From Thuidium tamariscinum (taxonomy: Eukaryota > Streptophyta > Bryopsida > Hypnales > Thuidiaceae): 64,000 nt of DNA. Made by a program: the position numbers and the translations under genes. How positions within the stretch are numbered: position 1 is the stretch's first letter; each line of letters begins with the position of its first letter. The DNA lies in contig OX344752.2 in assembly GCA_947034885.2 (NCBI GenBank), positions 28,586,386 to 28,650,385 of the forward strand, read 5' to 3'. Shown here in pieces: positions 12,401 to 24,729 of this stretch. The notes under the pieces are model-generated. The model worked only from the letters and a program-made list of their open reading frames with translations. It did no database searches and had not been told where the DNA came from.

Positions 12401-14933
12401 TGCAATGATACATCTGAAGAATTCTAACAACTTCTGCAGATGAAAAGCACAGTTGGTGTTTACTGTTTATAAGCGAAATGGTTTCGACAGTCCACAATTA
12501 AGCCATCAGTTATTTAGACACGGAATAGAATCCAGCTAGCATCTCCTAGCAGAAAAAAATTGGCAGCAAGAAATGTGAACAATTCCTTAAACCTCATGAT
12601 AAGGCCCGCCGTGAACACACTAAAGAAGTAAACTTTCAAAAGCACAAATTGCAGCTTAGCAAGTGAAGAAACCAAACCTGTCCACAGAGAGGAACCAAAA
12701 GAGCAGACAGGAAGGTCGCTTGTTTATCAACAGGAAGATCTTCCAACCCGATCAACAAACCAATCGCCTGCATATCCAATAAACCAATGTTCAGAAGAAC
12801 ATTACAATTTGTATCACAGTGATGTATTATGCATACAAGACATCAAGGGAAACCCACCAACCCAATCGATAAACAGCAGCAAACAATATAAATTAGTTGG
12901 TGGGTGGCCCACTCACCTCAAACACATAACTTCTTTCATCAGCATCCTTCTTAAGCACAGGTTTTGGTGATGTAATAGCAGACAATACGTCCTCTAAACT
13001 CTGGTAAGATCAATAAATCATATAAGCTTCAACTAATAGGAAGTAAACTTGAAGAAGTTAACAGAAAACCAGATGGCATTAAATTCTAAAGAGCAGAAAA
13101 CCTCCAATTTCAGAGAAACTTCCAGATTCCGTAAAGCAAGTAGAGTAGAGAAATAGAAATGTTCCAAGGAATAAGTACCTGTAGGATATCATCTAGGTAA
13201 GGCACTAGCTGAATACGCAGCACTTTGACAAAACGCATAAAGAGGTAACTCGCCCGACTGCTTACTTGGGGATTAGGATGATGCATGCCTCTTGCATCCA
13301 AAAAGACTGCTAAAACACCAGGTGTATAATCACCATGATATTGTACAAACTTCACGTATCTAGTGACAGTCTCTAAGTAGATTATTGCAATAAGACGGTG
13401 AGAGTGACAGGGAATAGGCGTTGATAGAAAGGCCCCAACCATCTCCTGAAGCGATCCTCCGCCAGGTTTCATGGACTCCTCTGTCACGCCTTCACCTAAC
13501 AGATGAAGGAGGACAATGGCAGCCTCCACATCTTCAAACTCGGCATTTGCATCCTGAAGTATTCTGGCTAAGGTACTTTTCACAAAGGTTGTCGTCACTT
13601 CTGGAGCCACGCGATTAATACTTCTGAAAAGAGCCATGATCTCCCTTCGATATTCAGCCATTCGCTCCTCTTCCTCTAGCCCCGACTTGTCCGGTTCATC
13701 CAATGAATCCTCGAATGTAGGATCGTACCGCATCCGAGTGAAGATGACTTCAAGGATCTGCCTTAAGTGATTAGCCTGTTTCCCACTAACTGGGTTAGAG
13801 TTCTTCATTCGAGTCACATACGCATTCAAAAACTGGAACGTAGTAGTGGACATGTCTTCATCTCCATTCTGCATGAAGTAAAAAACCGGGGGTAGAACCT
13901 CATCGAGCATGGTGGTCACCATCTCGGTCAAGGCCAGAGTCTGCTCAGAGGCTCCATTCTGTTCTATTTTCCTACTGCATTCAAGAACCTCCGTTGCAAT
14001 CCCCGTCAACAAGGACGTCAGCTTTAGAGCAAATTCAGGCTCCTGCGCTTCCATGATCGTGCTACAAGCCTTCCCTGCCTGTAACTGCTGAAGAAGAGCA
14101 AGTTTTGAAGGAGCATCCATCCTCTTTGATACGATCGCTAATAGACACTCAGCAGCCGCCGCTCGCAGCTGAAGATACTCGTGGGATGAGACAAGGAACT
14201 CAAAAAGCAAAGGAACGAATTTGTCGTTGGCAACCAGGCCGATGTCAATCCATGAAACATACTTCTGCATCATTTCCAAAACCTGAGCAGCCAATTGAGG
14301 TGACTGGCCCTTGTACAAGACAATTAAACTGTACCAAGCAGCCACAACTTGAGATATGCATTGCTGCCTCATCGCGTCTTTGATTCGGGTTGCAGCAGCA
14401 GCCTCCTCCTGCGTCCTTGGAAAATCAAAACTAATGACTTCTTCGTCCAGCGCGTTGAAAACACGAATAAACATATCAACAACCACGGGTCCCTTACTAA
14501 GGGCGTTGAGCATGTCGAGAAAAGCTGATGGCCACTCCGCAGGGTACTCGATATAAACAAGCATCACGATGAGCTGGGCCAATTTGTTTCTAACAAATAT
14601 AGGGCGAGATGACATAGGAATAGCAGTATCAGTTACCGACGGATCATCGAGATTAAAATTGCCGAAGGCCAGCATCAACGACGACCGAAGAAACAGCCGT
14701 TCTTGAGATTCCAATGTCCTGTAACGCTGCTGAATTACTTCCTCCAATGTTTTAAGACACCAAAATTGCACTTCAGCATATTGAGAAAGCCGAAATTTTT
14801 CAAAACATGCCTGACTAATATTAGGGGATTGCTTGGCCTGTTCACAGTACGCTGCTGCTTGCGCCTTCAATTGAGCACTCACAGCCCCAGTCTGATCGAA
14901 ACTAAAGAAAACTGCTTTCTCAAAATCGTCCAT
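9414..14933 (-). CDS. PSD: Exportin-T (PAUSED / XPOT), tRNA nuclear export receptor
   Basis: An importin-beta-family HEAT-repeat receptor that carries mature tRNA out of the nucleus with Ran-GTP. Exons (minus strand, in order): 13179-14933, 12917-13000, 12678-12767, 12383-12433, 12217-12324, 11937-11996, 11639-11701, 11303-11398, 10931-11095, 10459-10632, 10260-10325, 9953-10051, 9666-9812, 9414-9509. They join to 3054 nt, 1017 aa, close to the 988 aa I recall for Arabidopsis PAUSED. The start MDDFEKAV matches the family start. Conserved blocks include AEVQFWCLKTLEEV, VSWIDIGLVANDKFVPLLFE, ACNHKDVLVRK, VPGFRQF and the C-terminal KSFIEKLRP. Every splice junction is GT-AG and every intron (58-298 bp) is phase 0. 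The first exon alone encodes 585 residues. Many small frames over the gene are shadows. The model comes from family similarity; no transcript was used. Confidence 0.95.
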
Positions 14934-15287
14934 ATTGGATCCTACCAAGAACCTACTTACCGCCTGTTCCCGAAAAATAGTCACAGAGAATATGCCACAC
15001 AGAAGACCCACTTGGAGACCCCACGCCAGAGAGAACTGTGAGCCTACAGTCCCAGGTAATGTAAGATCAAAGGCCCAGAAGTATGTCAAAATCTAGAGAC
15101 TGAGCGATAACAGCTGAACTGTTAACAGCCAGACCACTCAATTATTTATACCAATTGTAGGTCTTGCTCCCAAGAAACTCAGTGATTGATGGGCGTACAC
15201 TGGGGCTCCCTGGAGTATTCACCTTGACGTAGGCCTTCGGGAGCCCTACGAAGACCACCAAGCCCTTGATGTCAGCTCGATCGCACT

Positions 15288-15296
15288 AAACCCTAA
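15288..15296 (+). promoter_or_regulatory. Telo-box upstream of exportin-T
   Basis: AAACCCTAA, the plant telo-box, 355 bp upstream of the exportin start codon. Telo-boxes are enriched in promoters of plant genes for translation and cycling cells. Function here is inferred only. Confidence 0.35.
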
Positions 15297-15720
15297 AAGC
15301 TCCACCACGGCAGATATCAGCAAAAATCACCTTCAAAGAGTTTACAGAGAAGACCTTTGATAGGCCTCAACAAGTTCACAGGAAAAATTGGATAGCCGCT
15401 ATTCAAAGAGGCTTCAAAACCATCGGAATTATCACAAACCTGTCCCCATAAAAGCACAAGCCTGTGCTAAGGCTCGGTGCAAGCGCTCCAAATAGATAGC
15501 ATCAACCAAGATACACCAACAAACCGGTTCTTAGATGCGTACACTACTGCCATATTCATCAATTCTTCAAATCGAAAGCCAACCCTCTTGAAGTTGATCA
15601 CACCAAAACCATGGGCTGAAACATACTGGCCTGCAGCATATCAGTATTTCGCATCAGCTATGCTCCAGTGCAGTCATAGATTACAGGCTCCATCGCTATC
15701 CCACTACCACACCGTTCCAT

Positions 15721-15729
15721 AAACCCTAA
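15721..15729 (+). promoter_or_regulatory. Second telo-box upstream of exportin-T
   Basis: A second exact AAACCCTAA, 788 bp upstream of the start codon. Two copies in one upstream region make chance a little less likely, but AT-rich DNA can supply such a 9-mer. Confidence 0.3.
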
Positions 15730-17040
15730 TTCTAGTGTCACCAAAAATGATAGAAGAGTAGGCATACTACCGCCGCAAAACGCAAATGCGTGCTTGTTTA
15801 AAGCATCAGGTAACGAATAGTATCCACAATTACAAGCTTATGCTCAAGGCTTGATTGCTAAATAACGTTCAATGCTGCACTTCGAAAGTGTCCCTTGACA
15901 ATCAGATGAAAACAACCAGAGTCGAAGTACAAAAACGAAAGAAAAGCGAACAAAAACGTCTCAGATCCAAATGCGTGCCTCCGCTCAACCTCTCAGGCGC
16001 ATGCAAAATTCATAAACAAGCGACAATTAACCTAACGCTTCCAAGATATCGAGTTCAACAGACTCGCACGCATCAGTGGGACAGAACCACGTGCAAAAAA
16101 AACACTCAGATTCTGATTACGATAGCGCAATCAAATGCAATTTCTCTGGCGATGCGCACAAGATGCCAAAACAGAGCATTTCAAAAGAGAATCAATCACA
16201 AGAACCCGCCGCACGTTTGACCGGAATTGGAAACAACAGAAGCACAACCAAAACCGTAACGCAGATCGCGACCATGACCTAGTGCCAACCGATGTCGACA
16301 ACGAACCCTACGAAAAATGGCTTCACGCCTCCAACACCAGTCCAAACCAAACTCAAAAAACGTGCACCAAAGCTCCACGAATTCGCACAAACCTGGAACT
16401 GCGGATGCGCAAGCACCACTCGTAAGCGGCCAAATCCTCCAAACTCGCAAGCGCCACGGAATCGGGACGCCAACCACGAAATCAATCGAGCGGCAGAAGA
16501 GTCACCAAATGGTCGATAAAAAACGCGAAAGACTACCAAATAGGGTGAGGAAAGGCACGACAGGAAGAGGAGAAGGAGAAGAAGACGATGTAGCAGCTGG
16601 AGAGGCGGCATACACGATCAAACGAGGAGGGGAAGGAGAGAAGGCACGCTGCAATGGACAGGCGGACTAGGCTTGCGCTTGGAGATGAAGGCAACCACGG
16701 AGGGGGGGATGGCGCTGTTCCCTATACGGGGGAACAAGTTCTCTATGTTCCCTCCTCCCCTGACTGGATCCAGGGAATCCAGGGGAGGCAGGGGTCACTT
16801 TTTTCTTTAAATTCTCTACTTTTTTTCCTTTCAAGTCATAATTTAAATCCCTGGCACAATATCCAAGGCCGCTCTCTGTTGCTGTGACATCATTTTGGGG
16901 ACTCGCAGGCAACAAGAAAAAAAGATTGGTGTGGATCAAAGGATTGTTTGTTCCAAAATCTAAAACCCTAGTCTATCTTGGCAACATATGGTAGAAGAAT
17001 CTTTACATTGCGTAGTCAAAATAACATGGACTCCGAAACC

Positions 17041-17421
17041 AACATGATTGAAGTCTTGGGTAAAGACCCAGGGAGGTCACTTACAAAGTAGAAGAAACCA
17101 TATTTGGATATGATGAAGGTAGCAGTTGAAGAAGAAATTTTTGTAATGTTTAAGAATGTAAAAAAAAAGAACATGAATGAAGTCTTGGGTGAAGAGCCAC
17201 CGAGGTCACTTAGAAAGTACAAGAAACCATGTTTGGATAAAGTGAAGGTAGTTGAAGAGGAAACTTTTTTAAAATGTACAAATGTAAAAAATTCCAATGT
17301 GAATGAAGTCTTGGGTGAAGATCCAGGGAAGTCACTTAGAAAGTACAAGAAACCATGTCTAGATAGAATGAAGGTAGTTGAAGAGGAAATTTTGTAATTT
17401 GTATAAATGTAAAATAAACAA
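17041..17421 (+). repeat. Tandem array of three 126-129 bp units with coding-like periodicity
   Basis: Three units start at 17041, 17170 and 17296 (spacing 129 and 126 bp) and share GAAGTCTTGGGT, TCACTTAGAAAGTACAAGAA and GAAGGTAGTTGAAGA. Spacings are multiples of three and units 2 and 3 stay open in one frame (17104-17397), reading NEVLGEEPPRSLRKYKKPCL-like repeats. Unit 1 has an in-frame stop. It could be a relic of a repeat protein or an ordinary minisatellite. I do not recognise the protein motif. Confidence 0.6.
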
Positions 17422-19888
17422 ACAAGTCTTATATAATTCTTCACTTTATATTGTATTGCAAAAGAAAAAAATTAACATATTCATATATTACAACTATAAA
17501 ATAATAGGAGATACAGATAAAGAAGTCTTTTTTTTGAATGACACATGTGAGCATTTCATTGGTTGATAGGTATAAAGTCTAATCTGTAAAAGAAGAAGAA
17601 TTCTCCTAAATTCCTAAAGTTTGTTTTTATTCAAACATTTGAAATGACTTCAAATATTCATCTTTAAAGCACGGCTAATATCTTTATCTACATTTATTTT
17701 TAAACAAATTCAACCATAGAATCTTTTTGTTAACTTGCTCAAATAAATCTTTTCCAAAATTGTAAGTGAATATCCCAACCAACTACAAGTTCATCAATGT
17801 ATTTCAATTTCAAAATGTTGATGATTATCTAACCCTTCCTAGAGGTGAAGTTTTATCTTTTAACATTTTTAGAAAAGAAAAAAAACCATATGTCCTATAC
17901 ATTTTAGTCAATATGTTGGAAAATGGGTTGAGAATGTATGTAGAAATACTTAATTAAAAAAAACTTTCATATTCATCTTAAAAAAATTACAATGTAGAAG
18001 GTATTATTGAATGAAAGAAAATACCATTGAGTTGTTAGTCCCAATGGTGAGAGTATTCTCATAAACAATTGCCATTTATTACTATTGTTTTTATTTTTAA
18101 AATTGAATGCAAATTTTTTATATGATTTGTCTATGTTCATTGTTTCAATATAAAACTCTTCATAAGCTCAACCTTATTATTGAAAATTGAATGGTTCAAA
18201 TGTTTTTGAATAGTTATTGATCTACAAAATTCAAAAAATTAATTAATATATTTTAAATGTATTTTTTGTCACACAATTTGATGTTGGAATTCCAAAAATA
18301 CTTTTATCTTTTGCAATATTTATTGGAATGAGAAGAATGTTAAATGTAACTTAAGATGATTAGCATCCATTACAAAAAGTTTCATAGAAAAGTTTCAAAT
18401 TATAAAGTCAACATAACCTATCTGAGCTTTTTTAAACACAAATTAGTCTCTTTAGTCTTATAGGAGTTAATCTCAATTTGAATATATTTGCATGCATTAG
18501 ATACAATATTTTGATGGTAATACAAAGACACCTAAAATTGGTTTAGAAATAAAAAACATCTATAGTAGTTGGTAAGGAAATGGATTCTAAATTTTTCATT
18601 TTTATGGTCTTAATTTGTCTTAAATTATGGATAAATAATGATTGGATTTTAAGAATCAATTTTTCTTTTGAACTAATAATGATGAAAGTGAGGTAAATGA
18701 TATATTTCTACAAACGTGTAAGCAAAATGGTACAAAATTTCAAAATTTATTTGGAAGTTAAATGGTTATAATGGCTTTAAAGTTTAGCTTTGGAATAGAA
18801 TGTATAAGAATTCATAAAACTTCTATATATCTATCACATCCAAAAAAATTGCAAAGATTCATGTAAATATTGTTAGCCTTTAATTTGCTAAAAAATTAGT
18901 TGGTTTATCCTATTAGATAAGTGACTACAAACTCACTTCTATCATGTTTTAGTAAATAGATTTTGTATGTTAAATAAAAATTTATTTGATGATGATTATA
19001 TTCATATCACAACTAAGATTTTATTCTATTATAATATTATAATATTAAAAATATGACAATTATATAATAAATTTATACCAAGATGCCCCCAAACCCTCAA
19101 AATCTACATTCACCTTTCCACCTACATCCCACCTACGACTTGTAGTGTTTATATATCTAATTTTTGTAATCCCCGCAAGAATGGAGCACATTTTAGGCAT
19201 AAATTGCCAAAAAGTGCCACTTCTTTGGGGCAATGAAAAGAAAATCACTCATACAATTTGTATTAAACTACCATAGAAATGATTCATTATAGATTGAATC
19301 AAAGATTATAGTGTTTGAACTTAGAAGAACTTTTTTCCAACCCTACTTGACAAAATTAAGAGAAATTAACTCCTCCTAAGTAGTAGATTGAATTTTTCAT
19401 TATACACATGTTTTTTTATTACATTTGTATCCTATATCATATTAGCTAATTTGTGCCAAATTTCAAAGGTAGAAGAAGAAATTTGTACATAAGCAGTAGA
19501 ATGGCCCATTGCAATCAAATGACCCTTGAAGGACACCAAATGATTCCAAGATGTTTTTTCAAGCGACAATCAATGTTTTTACTAACACTAATGGAGTCAT
19601 TAGTGATGTCACTAGAAAACACACATTTATTTTAGTGTAAATCATTGTAGAAAGTGACTTTTTAAGATCTTTCACTATAGCTTTCTTTTTTGACAAAATC
19701 TTACCAATTTTATTAGGAACCTCTAGTAGTTCATCTCTCTAAAATCAAACCTATACAAAGAAGCCAGCAAGAAGGACACTAGTCCCAAAAAAAATCATAG
19801 TCTTTTACATTTGAAAATATTGTAAATGCTTTAGAAGAAAAAAATAAGCATTATCTACACAATTGCATGTTTATTTTGGAATAGCCTA
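17422..19888. other. AT-rich spacer
   Basis: About 2.5 kb of strongly AT-rich sequence. I see no gene, no RNA and no paired repeat ends. Confidence 0.3.
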
Positions 19889-20129
19889 AGGGTTGCCATT
19901 ACATGAGTTTAGAAGTGTCAACCCATGAGTCTAGAAGACTAGACACCTATGATATAAGTTTATATACTATAGTAACCTTCTATGATAATAGTGCATATAT
20001 GCTATAAATACCTATATTATAGGTGTTTATGTTATAAACACCTTCAATGGTTGCATGATATCTACTTTTATATATATATGTTCAAGGCTCACATGCTCAC
20101 ACTTTCATGCTCACATACTAGCAATGTTG
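19889..20129. mobile_element. MULE-like MITE, copy 1
   Basis: A 241-bp non-coding element. It is flanked by an 11-bp duplication (GGAATAGCCTA at 19878-19888, GGAGTAGTCTA at 20130-20140), two transitions apart. The ends are long and inverted, GGGTTGCYATTAYRTGAG-type on the left and GCTCACATACTAGCAA on the right. It matches 60875-61160 throughout, including TATATGCTATAA and GTGTTTATGTTATAAACACC. The 9-11 bp duplication and long ends suggest a Mutator-like MITE. Confidence 0.7.
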
Positions 20130-20729
20130 GGAGTAGTCTACAAACTTATGAAAACATTGACTTTTTGTTCAATTTATAAGCAAATTCCAAGAAGCTCAAA
20201 ATAACCTTGAGCATTTAGAAGTTAAAGATGTTGAAAACTTCTACCCCTTTAGTATTTAAGTTGTTTTTCAAAGATACCAAAAATAATTTGAAGGAGCAAG
20301 GAAACTAAAATAGGTGTGGAAATTTTCTGAGTTCATAAATTATTTATAGAATTGCAAAATAAAAGCCTTAACTTTGTCCAACAATCATGTAATGAAAATT
20401 TTATAAAATCCTATATAAACAAATGAATGGTGCAATTCTACATAATTGTATTGTTACTTTTAGGAAGACAAAGTATGGAAGGGAACGGATCCTTGCTGAC
20501 TTTGCATTGCATTAGCTTATCAATTGTTATATACATACGCATTAGATTGCATAATATACATTGTGTGAGAGTTTAGTGAAGTTTTTACATGACATAGGAT
20601 TTGAAACACCATACAATTGGCTAATACAAAGAGAATAGTATACTTACATAAGTGTATGTTTAATCATATATATTGATAGTTTGAATCAACAACAATTAGA
20701 TTCAATGAAGCATGTGAGGTTAAGATGAT
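20130..20729. other. AT-rich spacer
   Basis: About 600 bp with no recognised gene or repeat. Confidence 0.3.
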
Positions 20730-21947
20730 CCCGGGGAGATTACTCGCGATTTTTAGAAAACTACGTGAGTTAAAAGATAGGGTCTATTTAATTCAAAGGG
20801 GATAAATTTTATATATATGTAGAACTACTATAGGGTTCTTGAAATGTCACATATCCTATTATATATAAATTAGGCTATGTATAAACATCATTTAGTAGGA
20901 ATTTTTATTAATAAATTAGCTTTTACAAATAGGGTTCATATAAAAAGTTTGTAGTACAATGAGTATAGATGTAAACAAACTTTTTAAATTGAATGATAAA
21001 ACTTACACAATTTAGTAAATCTAAGGATGTTTTTTAGGAGATTTGTTGTTATCATCAAATAATTTTAGCCTGTACATACAAATCTTTCTTTGAGTATACC
21101 AATTACGTAACAACATGTAAGAATCTATTGTTCCAAGACAAAAGAATTGAGCTGTAAATTTACAATGAGGTTGTACTATGGAGATTTGTGTTCACACAAA
21201 GTACCCATTAAGAAATTGATGTACCATTAAGAAATTGATGTAGAGTGTGCAACATTTGTATGGAATCTTTTCTATACTTTGACACTACAAACTCTAGATT
21301 TGCTTCAACTACTTGAACATATACTTGTAAATGTTTGGAATCAGCTTCTTTTTACTAGTGTTTAATAAACACTCTTTTATTTTTTGATTCTAAATTCAAA
21401 ACCATTGTAAATGCATATGTAAAAATAAAATATATAGTCTCTATATTACAGTAAAGGTCATATTTCTGGATTAATCTACAATGTTTTTAGAGTGTCAATT
21501 TCTCATGTTGTTCATGTTATATTGCTAGTATTGGTGTTTTTCTTAGTTTTAGTATCATAACTATATTTAATGTTTCTATGATGTTTATTATTCACCATAT
21601 TAGGTTGTTTAGAATACATGGCATAGAATTTAGAATATTTAAAACTATTGTTGCATTTTACATTTTTCATTTTTCATTTGAAATTGTACTACAATACAAG
21701 TAGTGCATATATTAAAAAAATAGTGTATATGTAAGACACTACTTTTATAGTGTGTTGTAAATAGATATGAAAAAATTAGATATATAAATTTTGTATATAA
21801 GATAGCTTAACTATAAAAATCAAATGATTGAATTTATATGTAAAAATACGGTCATTTTAATTACTAAAATGAAGGTAAATAGCCCTATGTTAAATACCTT
21901 CTTAACTCAGGTGTATGCTTAAAATTACAAGGAGTGATCTCCCCGGG
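20730..21947. mobile_element. Non-autonomous DNA transposon with 8-bp target duplication
   Basis: A 1218-bp element flanked by a perfect 8-bp direct repeat AAGATGAT (20722-20729 and 21948-21955). Inverted ends are CCCGGGGAGATTACTCG on the left and CCCGGGGAGATCACTCC from the right, two mismatches in 17. The interior is AT-rich and non-coding, with a 20-bp tandem duplication near 21204-21243. An 8-bp duplication fits hAT, P, Merlin or Zisupton-type elements, though the ends are not the usual CAGGG of hAT. The intact duplication suggests a fairly young insertion. Confidence 0.7.
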
Positions 21948-21955
21948 AAGATGAT

Positions 21956-24003
21956 TTGCAAATGCAATCATGTCTTGGTACTTCAATATACAAAGATGCA
22001 ATTGCATTTTTAAATCATGGTTGTAGTACTTCCACAATGTAATTGACATATCATATATGTAATCATTGTACATTTTGTTACCTTCAAATTGCTCTCAAGT
22101 CCTCTAAAGAATAAATGTCTTCTCAAAAATGAAGTGTGAGTCAAAGAAAATGAATGTATCACAGTCAAGGAATGAAGGTCGTCACCTACAAGTGCTACAA
22201 GGTTCAGCCACTAACCTTTCATATAATAGTATTAATGTCTAAAGTCCTAAAGCCTTGACAAGTTCTATCAAATCAAAAATGCCATTTCTATTGCAAAGTG
22301 CACAAAACTTTACAATTTGTTTTTTTTGCATATTTAACTATACAATCTTGCACTAGACTAGTATAAAAATGTTTAGAAGAAATTTTTGAAATTTTTGATC
22401 ATGTCCATTGCAAGATATTTGTATTTGAAGTGAAGAAAAACTAGGTTTTTGGACCTTGCTTGTCTAGATTTTTAAGGCTTTAAATCTTATTAGCTTCAAA
22501 TTTTTGCACTACCATTATTGAATTAAAAATTAATCTTTAAGAATTGAGTTGAAAGTCTTGGAAAAAAAATTCAAAAACACCTACTAGAATTTCATTCCTT
22601 AAATAATTGTTAAGTAGTAGTAGGTATGAGATTAAAGGAAAAAGTTCATAATCAATAGGTCTACAATGGATCAAAACACAAAAATTTCAACGATGAGATT
22701 GTTTTAGAAAGCAAATTAGCCTTGCCAAAGTTTTTTTTTGAATTGTCAAAATTGTGTTAATAAATGAACCCTATAAGTTCTTCTTTCAAAAAGGTGCTTA
22801 GATTGCGTGACAAATCAAGATCTTCCATAACCTTTTCATTGCTAGTCCTATGAAAATGAATCAAATCTTTCTATATAGACAAAAATACTTCGTGTGAGAA
22901 AGATAAATTTAAAATTGATTTTTTTTTGTGCTACCCCAAAAACTTGGTTTAGGATTTAGTGTGACATAGCTTTTTTCTCACTCATGAATTGAAAAAAAAA
23001 ATTATATTCCCTAGAAGTTGATGTGTATTCCTATGTTCAATAAATTGTTTACAGAATTGCAATGAAAATTGAGACTAGAAGAGTCTATTCCAAATCCATT
23101 TTGTCCCCTAAGGGTAAACTAGGCTTTTAGGAATCCATACCTTTAGACAAGTTGTTTGTTTGTTTGTCACATTGAGATCTCTTGGACCATGCATCCCCGG
23201 TCATGTGCTTGGTGCTGCCAAAAAGCTCTCAGCGAGGAGGGTGCACAGGCTTTTTTTCATGGTCTTCCGACTTAGGATGAAAAAGTTATGAATTTTAAAG
23301 TTATTTTTAGTTCTAAAAATAGAAAATTACTATTACATTGATTTTGGCATAGGGCACCCTAGTTAATCTTGAAATTTCATTGTATTTTTGAAATATCTAG
23401 ACAACTTTCATTCTGATATGATGCACAATTTCATAATATGTGAAGCTACCCAACATGGTAGTATACCTGGCTAAAATTTGGATTTCTGAACATTTCCAGA
23501 ACTCTCTCTGTTGTTCTCAAAGCCCTAAGGAAAAAAAAAATCCCACCTTAGTTATGGACTTACATCAAGAATTTCATGGCATGTGAATATGGTGCCATGA
23601 TGGTGCATTAAAATGCAATCAAGTAAATTTGGTGCCAACCCCTATACCAACTGAGTAAGGAGAAAAATGGCACCTACATTGTCAAAATGTAGCCTTTGGT
23701 GTCAAAATAGCACCAAAACAGTCTCCCCCAACTTTTCTGATGTATGGTATGTCAGCAAGAGCTACCAGTCTACCACATCACACACATTGCGTGAAAATGT
23801 AGCAAAATCTGTATCAACATGACAGATCTATACTCAAAGCACTGTGTTAGAAAGTTCTCAATAACATGGTGTAGCACGCAATGTCACTACCTTGGCTTCA
23901 CAAAGAGATGGCGTGAAATATTCCACATCCAATAGTACAGTGCATCATCACTAGCTAGTATGTAGCTAACTCAAGTCTCCAACAATGTAGGACATCATCA
24001 TTA
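21956..24003. repeat. AT-rich spacer with a dispersed repeat (23142-23360)
   Basis: No gene is seen. The segment 23142-23360 is the partner of 3660-3920; shared features are GTTTGTTT, a GAGATCTC/TTC-CATGCATC block and AAAAGTTATGAATTTT. The part 23880-24000 carries a GTGAAATATTCCACATCCAA motif that recurs just past the next element at 24310-24350, so that element probably interrupts another older repeat. Confidence 0.4.
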
Positions 24004-24272
24004 AGGTGGGTACACCCAAAAGCACTACAAATTGATACTGAGCCTTGTTATTATCATTGGGCTGTTCAGATTTTCATATAGTCTTGTTGACAAGTGAAAG
24101 CACATGCAAATGCACCCAAAAAGTAGTATTTGGATACAATATGCAAAAGTTATTAAGAGCCACAGTTTGTTTCCGAAAGTGTCATCTAGAATCTGTGTAC
24201 ACAACTGATTTTGATGTACACAAACTGTAGATGGGATTTTGAGGTCAGCTCCACTTTGGGGTATACCCACCT
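24004..24272. mobile_element. TA-flanked MITE, family B, copy 1
   Basis: A 269-bp element flanked by TA (24002-24003, 24273-24274). Ends are AGGTGGGTACACCCAAAAG on the left and AGGTGGGTATACCCCAAAG from the right. The interior matches copy 2 (25357-25629), for example TTTGGATAC.ATATGCAAAAG and GTCTTGTTG.CAAGTGAAAGCA. Two short frames here are artefacts. Tc1/mariner-type (Stowaway-like) by duplication and size. Confidence 0.8.
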
Positions 24273-24381
24273 TAGTCTGTAGCTAACTCATGAACACAGG
24301 AGAGGCATGAAGACTGTTGGATGTGAAATACAGTATTCCACACCACTTACTTAGAAACCGAGGCAGTGACAGTGTAAGCTA

Positions 24382-24729
24382 ACGGGGAGGCTTGAAAATT
24401 GCTCAGGCTCAAAAACCGCTCACCTTCTGAAATGTATATTTCTGGTACATGATTCTTTTTTTATCTTTACAGTAATGTACAAAACAGTGAACATTTGAGG
24501 GGGTGGGTGGTTTTGGAGCCCTATGCCATATTGACTTCAGAAATTCATAACTAATTCTATAAAGCTCCAAAAAATAAGAAACGACTCGGGTTAGATGCCT
24601 ATTCAAGTTGTCTTTCAAGAAAAATTCACTGAAAAATATTTCAAGATGTTTGACCTGCCCAAAATTATGTACCAGCCCTTAGATGGTCGATTTATGGTTA
24701 GTAACATTTAGTAAGAGGTTAGACCTTAC
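24382..24729. mobile_element. TA-flanked MITE, family C, copy 1
   Basis: Member of a 325-bp family (see 24739, 28047, 29988). The left end is ACGGGGAGGCTTGAAAA after TA. It matches the copy at 28047 closely, for example CTTCTGAAATGTATATTTCTGG and GAAACGACT.GGGTTAGATGCC. Its right part carries about 23 extra bases that form a perfect hairpin with the adjacent sequence: AACATTTAGTAAG (from 24703), a short loop, then CTTACTAAATGTT. Confidence 0.65.

Larger units (their letters stand above)
14934..17040. other. 5' region of the exportin gene; CT-rich leader candidate
   Basis: No protein family is recognised in this 2.1-kb stretch in spite of several open frames (15477-16670). Read on the minus strand, 16540-16690 is rich in CT runs (TCTTCTTCTCCTTCTCC), as many plant leaders are, so a 5' untranslated exon with a long leader intron is possible. 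At 16690-16800 there are GC-rich near-repeats around CCCTCCTCCCCTG and GGGGAGGCAGGGG. Confidence 0.3.

Noticed and set aside
14703-15041. 112-aa plus-strand frame over the exportin start
   Set aside because: Antisense to the conserved N-terminus of exportin-T.
15477-16670. Overlapping plus-strand frames upstream of exportin-T
   Set aside because: No family motif, no consistent splice structure; better explained as leader or promoter DNA of the minus-strand gene.
19982-20179. Frame similar to one at 60978-61253, looking like a conserved small protein
   Set aside because: Both are the MULE-like MITE translated; similarity is at DNA level and the frames are not kept by codon pattern.
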